A DNA stretch of 33,484 bases from Burkholderiales bacterium Ga0074133. Its GTDB lineage: Bacteria; Pseudomonadota; Gammaproteobacteria; Burkholderiales; Burkholderiaceae_C. Location: positions 1 to 33,484 of the forward strand of contig LNEG01000199.1 of NCBI GenBank assembly GCA_001464865.1, given 5' to 3'. This document shows, in pieces, positions 7,327-17,400 of this stretch (positions within the stretch are counted from its first letter, which is position 1; each line of letters starts with the position of its first letter). Both the position numbers and the translations under genes were made by a program. The notes under the pieces were generated by a model. The model ran no database searches, had not been told where the DNA came from, and saw only the letters and a program-made list of their open reading frames with translations.

Positions 7327-7860
7327 TTAGTCTTTGTCCTGGACTTGGAATTGGAAGTTGCCACGGGCGTCGTCGCGGGCCAGGGCCAGCGACTGGGCCG
7401 CCGGCAGGGCCACGCGGGCGGCGGCAAAGTCGGCCTGTACCGGCAGCTCGCGCCCGCCGCGGTCCACCAGCACCGCCAGACGCACGCTGGCCGGGCGGCC
7501 GTAGTCGAACAGCTCGTTGAGCACAGCGCGGATGGTGCGGCCTGTGTAGAGCACGTCGTCGAGCACCAGCACGTCGGCGCCATTCACATCAAACGGCAGC
7601 GACGTCTGCGCGCTGGCCGACAGGCCGCGCTGGGCAAAGTCGTCGCGGTGCATCACCGACGAAAGCACGCCGGCGGGCCCTTGCAGGCCCAGGTCTTTTT
7701 GCAGGCGCTCAGCCAGCCAGGCACCGCCCGAAGCAATGCCAGCCAGGCGCGTGGTGGGCGTGAGCATGTTGCGCACGCCACGCAGCAGCTCGCTGTACAG
7801 CGCCTCGGCGTCGAGGGACAGCGCCCCCACGCTGGCCGCTGGATGGGAAGGATGACTCAT
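7327..7860 (-). CDS. pyrR: PyrR: pyr regulator / uracil phosphoribosyltransferase
   Basis: The 177-residue product has the type I phosphoribosyltransferase signature VLVLDDVLYTGRTIR (97-111), which binds the ribose phosphate of PRPP. PyrR proteins make UMP from uracil and PRPP, and in Gram-positive bacteria also bind pyr mRNA. No attenuator is evident here, so an RNA-binding role is unproven. The ATG at 7860 overlaps the ruvX stop as ATGA, which implies translational coupling; the frame extends upstream only as overlap with ruvX. Its place directly before pyrB supports the pyrimidine role. Confidence 0.92.
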   Translation of the reverse strand: MSHPSHPAASVGALSLDAEALYSELLRGVRNMLTPTTRLAGIASGGAWLAERLQKDLGLQGPAGVLSSVMHRDDFAQRGLSASAQTSLPFDVNGADVLVLDDVLYTGRTIRAVLNELFDYGRPASVRLAVLVDRGGRELPVQADFAAARVALPAAQSLALARDDARGNFQFQVQDKD

Positions 7861-8276
7861 GGAAGATTCCTCAAAAACTGTTCCAGGATGATGCAGGCCG
7901 ACGCGGCATCTGCATCCTTGGCGCCCCCGGAAATCGCCTCGGTGGTGCTGTAGCGCTCGTCCACCTCGAACACCTGCAGGCCAAAGCGCCCGCGCAACTG
8001 GCGTCCGAACTTGAGCGCGCGCTCGGTGTTCTCGTGGCTGGCGCCATCGGGGTGGTAAGGCACGCCGATCACGAGGGCGTCGGGCTGCCATTCCTTGATG
8101 CGCTGGGCCACCTGCACAAAGCGGGCGTCTCCCTCGGCCTTGATGGTGGCTTGGGGCGTGGCGCTGCGCAGCATGCGGTTACCCGAGGCCACACCCGTGC
8201 GCTTGAGGCCGAAATCGAAAGCGAGAAACGTCTGGAAATGCGCAGGAACAGCCGGCTGAACGGGCAAGCCGGTCAT
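7857..8276 (-). CDS. ruvX: Pre-16S rRNA nuclease YqgF (putative Holliday junction resolvase RuvX)
   Basis: This 139-residue protein has an RNase H-like fold: FLAFDFGLKRTGVA near the start supplies the first catalytic aspartate, VIGVPYHPDG the central strand, FEVDERYSTTEA the glutamate/aspartate region, and DADAASACIILEQFL the C-terminal acidic helix. The family trims the 5' end of 16S rRNA; a resolvase role was proposed earlier. It overlaps both neighbours by four bases (ATGA), so yqgE-ruvX-pyrR are translated as a coupled set. The pairing with yqgE is common in proteobacteria. Confidence 0.93.
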   Translation of the reverse strand: MTGLPVQPAVPAHFQTFLAFDFGLKRTGVASGNRMLRSATPQATIKAEGDARFVQVAQRIKEWQPDALVIGVPYHPDGASHENTERALKFGRQLRGRFGLQVFEVDERYSTTEAISGGAKDADAASACIILEQFLRNLP

Positions 8277-8875
8277 GCGTGCCCCGCCTCAGGCGACAGC
8301 ATCCAGGCCTTCAGGCCCAGCAGCGCCAGGGCCCGGTCGTAGCGCTCGGGCACGGGGGTGTCAAAGATGACCGACAGATCGGCGCCCACGGTGAGCCAGG
8401 CGTTTTCGGCCAGCTCGGATTCGAGCTGACCCTCGCCCCACGATGAATAGCCCAGGGTGATCAGCACCCGACGTGGACCAGCCCCTGTGGACAGGGCTTC
8501 CAGCACGTCCTTGGAGGTGGTCATCTCCAGCCCGCCGGGGATGGTCATGGTGGAGGCGTAGGCCGACTCGTCGGTCTCGGCCTTGTTCATCAGCATGGGT
8601 TCGTGCAGCACAAAGCCACGCTCGGTTTGCACCGGCCCGCCCTGGAACACGGGTTCGCGGCTGAGGTCCTCGCGCCGCAGGGAAAGGTCCACCTTGTCGA
8701 ACAGGCCCTTGAGGGTGATGTCGGTCGGCTTGTTGATGATGAGGCCGAGCGCGCCGCGTTCGCTGTGCTCGCACAGGTAGATGACACTGCGCGCGAAAGA
8801 CTCATCTTCCAGACCGGGCATCGCAATCAGGAAATGATGCGTGAGGTTCATGGGCGCAGAATCAGAAGACATCAT
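8273..8875 (-). CDS. yqgE: YqgE/AlgH family protein (UPF0301)
   Basis: The 200-residue product starts with the family pattern LTHHFLIAMPGLEDESFARSVIYLCEH and contains GALGLIINKP and FQGGPV, typical of UPF0301. The biochemical role is not established; the name AlgH comes from an alginate regulation phenotype in Pseudomonas. Two ATG codons stand in tandem at 8875 and 8872, and a third in-frame ATG at 8851 lies closer to the conserved region; none has a clear ribosome binding site. It heads the pyrimidine operon and is only 18 bases from the divergent photolyase gene, so the two promoters must lie within or overlap the genes. Confidence 0.9.
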   Translation of the reverse strand: MMSSDSAPMNLTHHFLIAMPGLEDESFARSVIYLCEHSERGALGLIINKPTDITLKGLFDKVDLSLRREDLSREPVFQGGPVQTERGFVLHEPMLMNKAETDESAYASTMTIPGGLEMTTSKDVLEALSTGAGPRRVLITLGYSSWGEGQLESELAENAWLTVGADLSVIFDTPVPERYDRALALLGLKAWMLSPEAGHA

Positions 8876-8893
8876 CCAATTTTAACGGCGAAC

Positions 8894-10381
8894 ATGGCGC
8901 CCCCCTCTTCCCCTACCCCGTACCTCTGTGGCCTGGTCTGGTTCCGCCGCGATTTGCGTGCCGACGACCAGGCTGCGCTGCACCATGCCCTGAACCAGTG
9001 CCAGCAGGTGCATTGCGTGTTTGTGTTCGATACGGAAATTCTTGACGATCTGCCACGCCAGGACCGCCGCGTGGAATTCCTGCGCGAAACCCTGGTGGAG
9101 CTCGACAGCACGCTGCTGGCCCTGTCGCCGCACGGTGCGGCTGGGCTGATCGTGCAGCACGCTCTGGCGGCAGACGCCGTGCCGGCGCTGGCGGCCGAAC
9201 TCGGCGCGCAGGCAGTTTTTGCCAACCACGACGACGAGCCCCAGGCGCTGGCCCGCGACGCCCTGGTACGCACGCGGCTGGCTGCCAATGGCAGGGCGTT
9301 TCACACCTTCAAGGACCACATGGTTCTGGAGCGCAGTGAAGTGCTGACACAGTCCGCATCCCCGTACAGCGTGTTCACGCCGTACAAGAACGCCTGGCTC
9401 AAGAAGGCTGACGCGCAGGTGCTGGCCGAGTTGCCCGTGGCACCCCTGGCCCACCGGCTCGCACCCTTGCCGCAAGCCCGGCGCCGGCCTGTGCCCACGC
9501 TCGAGGAACTCGGGTTTGAACCGGCAGGCCTTTCGGCGCTGAAGCTGCCCGCAGGCAGCACAGGCGGGCAGGCGCTGTTCAAGGATTTTCTGGACCGCAT
9601 CGACCGCTACGAAGACACGCGCAACTTCCCGGCGATCAAGGGGCCGAGCTACCTGAGCGTGCATCTGCGCTTTGGCACCGTCTCGCCCCGCCTGCTCGCG
9701 CGCACAGCACATGCCCGCATGCGGTCGGGCAGTGGCGGCGCGAGCACCTGGCTGAACGAGCTGATCTGGCGCGACTTTTACTTTCAGATCCTTCATCACC
9801 ACCCGCACGTCGTCGAGCGCAGCTTCAAGCCGGCCTACGACGCGATCCAGTGGGAGGCAGGACCGCAGGCGGAATCGTTGTTTGCGGCGTGGTGCGAAGG
9901 GCGCACAGGCTATCCGCTGGTCGATGCTGCCATGGCGCAGATCAACCAGACGGGGTACATGCACAACCGCCTGCGCATGGTGGTAGCCAGCTTTCTGGTC
10001 AAGGACCTTGGGATCGACTGGCGCTGGGGCGAACGGTACTTTGCCAGGCAGCTCAATGACTTCGATCTTGCGGCCAACAACGGTGGCTGGCAGTGGGCAA
10101 GCTCCAGCGGCTGCGATGCGCAGCCGTACTTTCGCATCTTTAATCCAGTCAGCCAGAGTCAGAAATTCGACCCGGAAGGCAAGTTCATCCGGCGCTACCT
10201 TCCACAACTGGCAGCACTGCCGACCTCTGCCCTGCATGCTCCATGGGCGGCGCGCCCTCTGGATCTCCAGGCGGCGGGCATTGCGCTGGGGCGGGACTAT
10301 CCACTCCCGGTGGTCGATCACGACACGGCGCGCCAGAAGACGTTGCAGCGGTACGCCGTGGTCAAGCTGCCTGGTTCGTAG
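8894..10381 (+). CDS. phrB: Deoxyribodipyrimidine photolyase
   Basis: PhrB uses light, a reduced FAD and an antenna cofactor to split cyclobutane pyrimidine dimers in DNA. The 495-residue protein has the N-terminal antenna domain motif LVWFRRDLRADDQ and the FAD-binding C-terminal domain with NELIWRDFYFQIL, GYMHNRLRMVVASFLVKDL and ANNGGWQWASSSGCD, all characteristic of class I CPD photolyases. The ATG at 8894 is the first codon giving the conserved beginning; the frame stays open upstream only across the yqgE gene. No partner genes are adjacent. Confidence 0.96.
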   Translation: MAPPSSPTPYLCGLVWFRRDLRADDQAALHHALNQCQQVHCVFVFDTEILDDLPRQDRRVEFLRETLVELDSTLLALSPHGAAGLIVQHALAADAVPALAAELGAQAVFANHDDEPQALARDALVRTRLAANGRAFHTFKDHMVLERSEVLTQSASPYSVFTPYKNAWLKKADAQVLAELPVAPLAHRLAPLPQARRRPVPTLEELGFEPAGLSALKLPAGSTGGQALFKDFLDRIDRYEDTRNFPAIKGPSYLSVHLRFGTVSPRLLARTAHARMRSGSGGASTWLNELIWRDFYFQILHHHPHVVERSFKPAYDAIQWEAGPQAESLFAAWCEGRTGYPLVDAAMAQINQTGYMHNRLRMVVASFLVKDLGIDWRWGERYFARQLNDFDLAANNGGWQWASSSGCDAQPYFRIFNPVSQSQKFDPEGKFIRRYLPQLAALPTSALHAPWAARPLDLQAAGIALGRDYPLPVVDHDTARQKTLQRYAVVKLPGS

Positions 10382-10447
10382 CCAACGCAAGGCAAAAGCC
10401 GCGCGCGGTTGCGCCAACCACCCTCCTGGGCAGCGGGAGTGTCCCTG
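10382..10447. other. Gap between phrB and the pilU remnant
   Basis: No gene or clear terminator is seen. The photolyase gene and the decayed minus-strand ATPase gene converge here. Confidence 0.3.
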
Positions 10448-11310
10448 TCAGTCAACCGGAGCGTTGCCCATCCGGTCAGTACCGCGCGACGGGCTAGGCG
10501 TCGCGCTCGGGATGATCGAAGGACTCATCAACAGCTGGCGCTGAGCCGTCTCGCGGAAGATGTTGAGGATCCGCTGCACAGCCTGAATGGCTTTGCTGGC
10601 ATGGAGTTCGGATACGCACAGGTGGCGCGATTCAGCACGGTGCAGCGCGTACTGCATGGTCGTGCGGTCGCGTATCTCGCCGTTCACGTTCATCTTCATG
10701 TTCGGCACCTCGCGCATGGCCCGACCCAACGCTCCATCGTGCGAGCGCTTGTCGAGCCCCGCCACACGCTCGGTCACCAGCGACTTCTTGTACCTGTGCA
10801 GCTACGCTATCGCGTCCTGTTCCGTGAACATGAGCCCGCCCGTGTTGACTATGCGGTGATCCAGCAAAGACTCCAGCGTGGCTATCCTGCCGGAGCGTGC
10901 AGCGCCCACCGTCAGCACCGATCCGCGCTTGGAGAACGCCAGCTTCTAGGACAGCGGTGGCAGGCCCTGCTCGTCCAGCCCGGGGATGAAGACCACACGG
11001 CGGGTGACCATGCCCACCTGGCCGCGTTGCATGTGCACGCTCACGCGGAAACGCTTTCCGTCGGGCGTATCGATGGAAAGGTCGTACTCCATCGTTGTCG
11101 CTGATTCAAGCCGCTGCTCTGGCCGCAACATGGAATAGGCCAGCTGCCGCACTTCCTCGGCCGTGAGAAGCAGCTGCACAGCGGCACGAACAGGCCCTTG
11201 CGCCTGGTGGTGAGCATAGCGCCCGACACCAGAAAAGCGCTGACGCCCGATCGCGAACCGCGAAGGCGAGGCACGCCAGCATGCGTGGATCGGGCATCAA
11301 AGGTGCTGGA
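10448..11310 (-). pseudogene. pilU: Decayed PilU/PilT-type twitching motility ATPase
   Basis: The minus strand carries recognisable pieces of a pilus retraction ATPase in order. The N-terminal region reads LTAEEVRQLAYSMLRPEQ and FRVSVHMQRGQVGMVTR (11179-10949). Next come LAFSKRGSVLTVGAARSG, where the Walker A has lost its GK-T/S residues, and then RSHDGALGRAMREVPN, GEIRDRTTMQYALH and CVSELHA (10777-10500). In-frame TAG codons at 10948-10946 and near 10812 interrupt a single frame, and a possible further N-terminal piece near 11300-11200 is in another frame. Homology ends after QLLM near residue 80 of the last piece, so the C-terminus is replaced. The gene cannot encode a working ATPase. It lies directly downstream of the pil chemosensory operon. 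Confidence 0.85.
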
Positions 11311-11408
11311 GAGGCCGATTCCATGCATCTTCCTCAGAGGGAACCGGAGCATCGGATCCGACAAAGGGCCAACGCACTCGATGCGCGCGTTTGGCGCCCC
11401 GAAAACGT

Positions 11409-11438
11409 CAAGGGCCTGCCCAACAGGACAGGCCCTTG
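11409..11438 (-). terminator. Hairpin terminator of the pil operon
   Basis: CAAGGGCCTG at 11409-11418 and its exact complement at 11429-11438 form a 10-bp stem with a 10-base loop. On the minus strand it is followed by ACGTTTTCG, a weak T-run. It lies 30 bases past the pilL stop. Confidence 0.65.
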
Positions 11439-11467
11439 TGAGCCATCGGATAGGCGGTATGGGCCGT

Positions 11468-14400
11468 TCAGGCCTCTACGGCCGCTGCAAGCCGGGCGTA
11501 GTGCTGGATCAAGCTCAGCAGCTCTTCGTCCGAATAAGGCTTGCCCAGGTAGTGGTTGACGCCCAGCTCCATCGCATGCTCACGATGCTTTTCGGCAATG
11601 CGCGAGGTGATCATGATGATGGGCAGATCGCGCAACGCACCGTCAGCGCGGATATTGCGGGCCAGGTCGAAGCCATCCATGCGCGGCATCTCGATGTCGG
11701 ACAACACCACGGTCGGGCGCTCTTCCTGCAGCCGCTCCAGCGCTTGCAGCCCGTCGGCCGCCAGCGCCACCCGGTAACCTTCGCGCTGCAGCAGGCGCTG
11801 CGTGACACGGCGCACCGTGATGGAATCGTCGACCACCAGTACCAGCGGCACATGGCTCGGGCCTGCAAGTGCAGCCACGCCCGCAGGTTTGCCACTTGCG
11901 GTGCTGACATCGGCAGTCTGGGCAGGGGGCAGACCCACGCTGGCGGCACGCACTTGTTCGCCATACACGGTGGACAGCGCTACAGGGTTGTAGATCAGCA
12001 CCACAGCCCCCGAAGCAAGCACCGACATGCCGGCCAGGCCGGGCAGACGGGACAGCTGCGGGCCGAGGTTTTTCACCACGACTTCCTGGTTGCCCAGCAC
12101 TTCATCCACATGCATCGCGATGCGCTGCGCGGCACTGCGGAAGATCACCACAGGGCGGGTCTTGCCGCCGGACTCGTTGCTGCGGGCAGATGCCTGCAAA
12201 AGGGCACCGGACCAGAAGAACGGCAGCTTCTCCATCCCGTCGTCGAAGTAGCCTGTGCTGTAAGCCTCTTCAAGGTCGGCGGCAGACGTGCGGCGCACAA
12301 TTTCCACCACGTTGGCGGGCACGCCAATCGCAAGTTCGCCAGCTCGCAGCATCACCACCTGCGTCACTGCCGTTGTCAGTGGCAGGACCATGCGGAACGC
12401 CGCACCCTTGCCAGCTTCGGTGGAGGTCTCGATGCGACCGCCCAAGGCGTTGATTTCTGCGCGAACCACGTCCATGCCGATGCCACGGCCGGCGAGGCCA
12501 GTCACTTCGGTGGCCGTGGAGAAGCCGGGCATGAAGATCAGGTTGGCGGCATCCGCATCGCTGAGGGTCACGTCGGGCCCCACGATGCCTTGCGCAACCG
12601 CCTTTTCGCGAATGCGCGGCAGGTCCAGCCCGGCGCCGTCGTCGCGGAATTCCACGGAGACGTCGTTGCCTTCCTGGTGAAGTTCAACGGTGATCGTGCC
12701 GGTCGCCAGCTTGCCGGCGGCCGTCCGCACCTCGGGATCCTCGATACCGTGGGCCACGCAATTGCGCAAGAGGTGTTCGAAAGCGGGGGTCATGCGGTCC
12801 AGCACGCCGCGGTCCATCTCGATGGAGCCGCCCGTGATGTCCAGCTTGATCTGCTTGCCGGTTTCCTTCGACGCCTGGCGAACCACGGCATACAGGCGCT
12901 CGGCAATGCCCTCGAACTCCACCATGCGGGTGCGCAGCAAGTCGCGCTGCAGTTCACGCGCCTGACGGCCCTGCGCAATCAGGTCATCCTCGGCACCCTC
13001 CATGGCGCGCTGCAGGTTTCGCTGCACTGTAGCCACGTCGTTGACCGACTCGGCCATCATGCGGGTCAGTTCCTGCACGCGTGTGAATCGGTCGAACTCC
13101 AGCGGGTCAAACCCGGCAGCCGAATCCTTGGACAGCGCCAGGCGCGACTGCATCTGGGATTCAGCCTGCACCTCAATATCGCGCAACTGCTGGCGAAGGC
13201 GATCCAGGTTGCCCGACAGGTCGCTGAGCGAGCTGCGGAACTGGCCCAGCCGCACGTCCAGCCGCGAACGGCTGATCATGACCTCACCCGCCTGGTTGAC
13301 CAGCCGATCCAGCAGCTGCGCGCGCACGCGAACTGACTGGCTGGCGGCAACGCGCAGTGGCGCCAGCTGGGAAGGGCCTGGCAGACGTGCAGCCGCCGGA
13401 GCAGCCACCGTGGATGCCGCTACGGCATTCACGGTGTCGGTATCCCGTGCAGCCACAGATGGCACCCGGTCCGAAACAGGTGCCGTGGGCAGGGCCACTA
13501 CCGTGTCGGCAGATGTCTGGCCGATCGCGCGCAGCGCGTCAAAGTTGGCCTGCAGCCCGTCGAAACCGGCCTGAAGCGGCTCGATCTGCTCGGAGTTGAC
13601 CGTTTCAGGATCCAGAGCCTCGATCGCCGATTCCAGGCGGTGGGCCATCTCGCCCAGACGCATCGCACCTGCAAGCCGCGAGCTGCCCTTGAGTGTGTGG
13701 AGCGCGCGGAGGACTTCGTTGCGGGCGCCCATGTTGTCGGGCCGCGATGCCCACTGGCGCAGCGCACCGCCCAGCTGCGGAAGCAGTTCCTGGGCTTCTT
13801 CCTCGAAGATCGGGAACAGGTCGGGATCGATGACGTCGATGGCGTCGATGTCGTCATCGACGTCAGAACCCAGGGCCACAGCGTGTGCAATGGCATCGTC
13901 GATCTGCTGGTCCTGGTCGCGCACCACCACAGAGAGTGCGGGTGCCACATGACCATGCTGGACTCCGGACACGACCGGCGCGATCTCGGCGGTTTCGGAC
14001 AGCGCCTGCGCCAGTTGCACGGCGTCTTTTGCCTCCGCTGCGGCCTGCGCAGCCGCCTCCTCTTCGAGCGCTGCGGCCAACATGGCTTCGGCGTCTTCTT
14101 CGGGGGGCGAAAGCGTGTTCTCGACCTCGGCCTCCAGAATGCGGCGAAGCTGCTCAAGCACTTCTGCGCTTGGCTCCTTGAGGAACCCGGCGGCAAACTG
14201 ATGCAACAACCGGCGTACATCCTCAGCGGCAGCCATGAAGACCGCGGCTTGCTCTTCTGTTCCGCCAGACTGCAGTTGGACATGCTGGAGTGCGTGCTCC
14301 AGGACACGAGCCAGTTCCGATAGCGCGGTGAAACCGACGGTTGCCGAGCTGCCCGCCAGCGAATGCGCCAGCGCAACCGCGGTATCGGGCACCGGTTCGT

Positions 14401-17400
14401 GCAGCTCAAGCGCCCATTCCTGCAGACAAGTCACCAGGCGGCGCGACCACTCGTCAGCTTCGTTGAGGTACACGTTGTACAGCGGAATCCCGATGCGCAG
14501 CGTGTCAATGACCTTGACAGCGTCGTCATCCGAACCTTCGTCCGATGCCACCGCAGCGAGAGGCTCCTCGCCGCCGGCCACTTGCAGTACCGACGCACCC
14601 TCGGGCTGATCGACCACATCGAACACAGGCAATTCCTCGGGCTCCAAGGACGCGTCTGGCGACACCGCGTCCACGGCCACCAGCGGCGGAGCATCCGTTT
14701 CATCGACGGCCGGGAGCGTCATCGAAAACCCTGCCTCCAGCGCATTGCCGGGGGCGGGTTCAGCCAGTTGCGTGCTGTCGTCTGTCGCCACAAAAGCAGG
14801 CTCTTGCGCAACGGATACCTCAGGCACGCTGTCGGGGCTGGCGTTTTCCAGCTCAGGCAACTCCAGATCCAGTTCGAAGTCAACGCGGGCCTGATCCCCG
14901 GGCGGAGCAGCGTGTCCGGCTGCGGACGCGTCGAGCGCAGCCGCAAAAACCGAGAAGTCGATTTCTTCCGCTGCGTCCGGCGCGGGCACCGGCGCCACGG
15001 AGACCTCGGCCCCGGGGAACACATCAGAGATTTCGGTGACCTGGAAGTCGGGCATAGCCATGACTTCGTCCAGGGTGTCCGCCGCCTGTTCCGGGTCCTG
15101 ACCGGGTTCTACCTCCAGGATCTGGGTTCGCATCAGCTCGGCGGGTACGTCATCAACGGCCTGCGTCTGGACGGCGCGGCCACCGGGCACGACCAGCGGA
15201 ACCAGAACCCCGTCCATGCGCATGGCATCAGCCGACTTCCGGAAAGCTTCCGGACTCCAACCATCCACGTGTCCTGAGGCAATATCGTCTGCCCAGCGGC
15301 CAAAGGCCTGCAAGGCGTCCGTGGAGAGTTCATGGAGATCGGGATGCACCGGCTTTTGCTCCGCCAGCCAGGCATTGAGGACCTGCTCCATCGACCAGGC
15401 GGCCTCGCCAAAATCGTTGAGCCCCACCATCCGCGAGCTGCCCTTGAGGGTGTGGAACGCCCTGCGCAAGGTGGTTTGCTCGCTCAGGTTCCCGGGCTCG
15501 TCGCGCAGCACATCCAGCGCAGCAAGGCCGGTGGTCACCACCTCCCGCGCCTCTTCAAGGAATACGTCGAGCAGCTCGTCTTCAATCGCCGGGCGCACGA
15601 CAGGCTGTCCGGCCAAGGATGGGGCTGGGGAATCAGTGGTAGCTGCTGCCGGCGCCTGGGTAAACGAAATGTCTGCGCCAAGTCCGTCTGTCGACGGACT
15701 GTGATCCCAATGCTGGGAGTTTTCGCTGGAAAGTTCGGGAAGGGACCCGAAGTCGGTCGGTTCGCTGAGTTGCGGCTCCACCGGGAACCGCGGCACAACA
15801 TCCGGCAATGGCGTAGGAGCACGCTCGTCAAGCTTGGCAGGCGTCTCTTCGCGGGCATCGGAGGCGCGTCCGCGCGTCTTGCCCATCAGGATACGAAGTT
15901 CACCCAGTTCTTCGTCATACACGAACAGCTTGCGCGCCATGGTGCGCTGGTAGCTGAGCATGTCGATGAGAAAACCCAATGCGCCCAGGCTGTTGCCCAG
16001 CTTCTCGAATACTGTCTGGCGGTCGGCTTCCGCCACCTCATTGATCAGCAACCGTTCCACGGTGTCGCGCATGCGCACCACGGCGAGAGAAGCCTGGTCC
16101 AGCCCCAGGACAGACAGCACACCGCGCATCTGGGCAAGATGCCCGGGTACAGGGCCCAGCAGCGCTGAGTCGGCCGGATTACGGAAGTACAGGTCAAGCG
16201 CCTTTTCCGCCTCACCGAGGGTGGCACGGAGTTCATCCACCACGCTGCCCATGGTCTGGTTGTCGCTCACGCGCCGGTACAGCTCTTCCATCCACTGCTC
16301 AAGCGGCTCGGGCTCGGCACCAGCGCCCACGGCATCCAGCCGCTCGGCCAGCCGGTTTGCACGCTCCTCCATCTGGCTATCGGCCGCGTCGAGTTCTTCA
16401 AACGCCGCCTGGAGATAAAGCACCGAAGTCGCGACCTCCATGGCCAGCGCGGGAGATGGGGGTTCACCCGATCGGGTGGTCGACTCGGTCACGCGGGTCA
16501 GGGCCTGCGCCAGCGCCTCGCTCCCTGGATGCAACTTTCGCAGCGAGTCACACACCAGGCTGAACTGGTCAGCAGCGGGCTTGAGCTTGTTGCGATCTCC
16601 CCCTGCGAGGGCCGACCAGGTCTCGGTGGCGGCAGCAATGCGCTTTCTCGCCTGAGCCAGCATGGCCGGATCGAAACGTCCAAAACGAGCGGTTTCATAG
16701 TCAACCGGCTTGTAGCGATCAAGCGCGAAAGCCTGACGGACGGCCTGCAACGCCGGTGCTGCCTGAGGACCAGCCTCGGGCGGACGCGCCTGCGCGCAGA
16801 AAAAAAGCAGGTCCTGCACCAGCCGGTCGGCGATGGTGGGGTCGCCCTTGGCCAGGGTCGCGTACTGCATCAGCACGCGCGACGCGACGCGCTTGACATA
16901 GACGTCGGCCGGCAGCAGGCCCAGGCCGAACGCTTCGAAGAAGCCGGCACAGATCTTCCAGAACGCGCGAGGCTCGCGGTCCTTTGCGGCTGCCACGATC
17001 CCGAGGCAGGTATCCCTGAGGTTCAGGGCGGCGCGCGCATCGCCTGATTTGACGATACGTAACACAGCCGAATCCAGACGGGCCCGTGCCTCGGGCCCGT
17101 ACGGCAGGGGCGCTGCGGATGAGGTGCCTTCGGGTTCGCGAAAGCGGCGCTCGGCTGGCCAGAGATCGGCGGGGTGAACGCGGTCTGCCCCGGCAAGAGC
17201 CTGGGCATCACGGTACTGCGGAAACAGTGCCACTGGCGATGTCGCCTTGCCCGCCAGCACGGTTTCAAGGTACTCGATCAGCGCAAAGCTTGCGCGTTCA
17301 ATGACTGCCGCCGCCTGGTCGCTGCACAGTTCAGGCCGCTGTACGAACTTCTGGACGGCAGACTCCATGGCACGCAAGACCAGCGAGGGTGGGCCCATGC

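Noticed and set aside
8882-10417. Minus-strand frame of 511 codons antisense to the photolyase
   Set aside because: No recognisable domain, and the plus-strand photolyase is unmistakable.
11198-13336. Plus-strand frame of 712 codons opposite the pilL C-terminus
   Set aside because: H/Q/G-rich complement of the kinase and receiver domains; no start context or motif.
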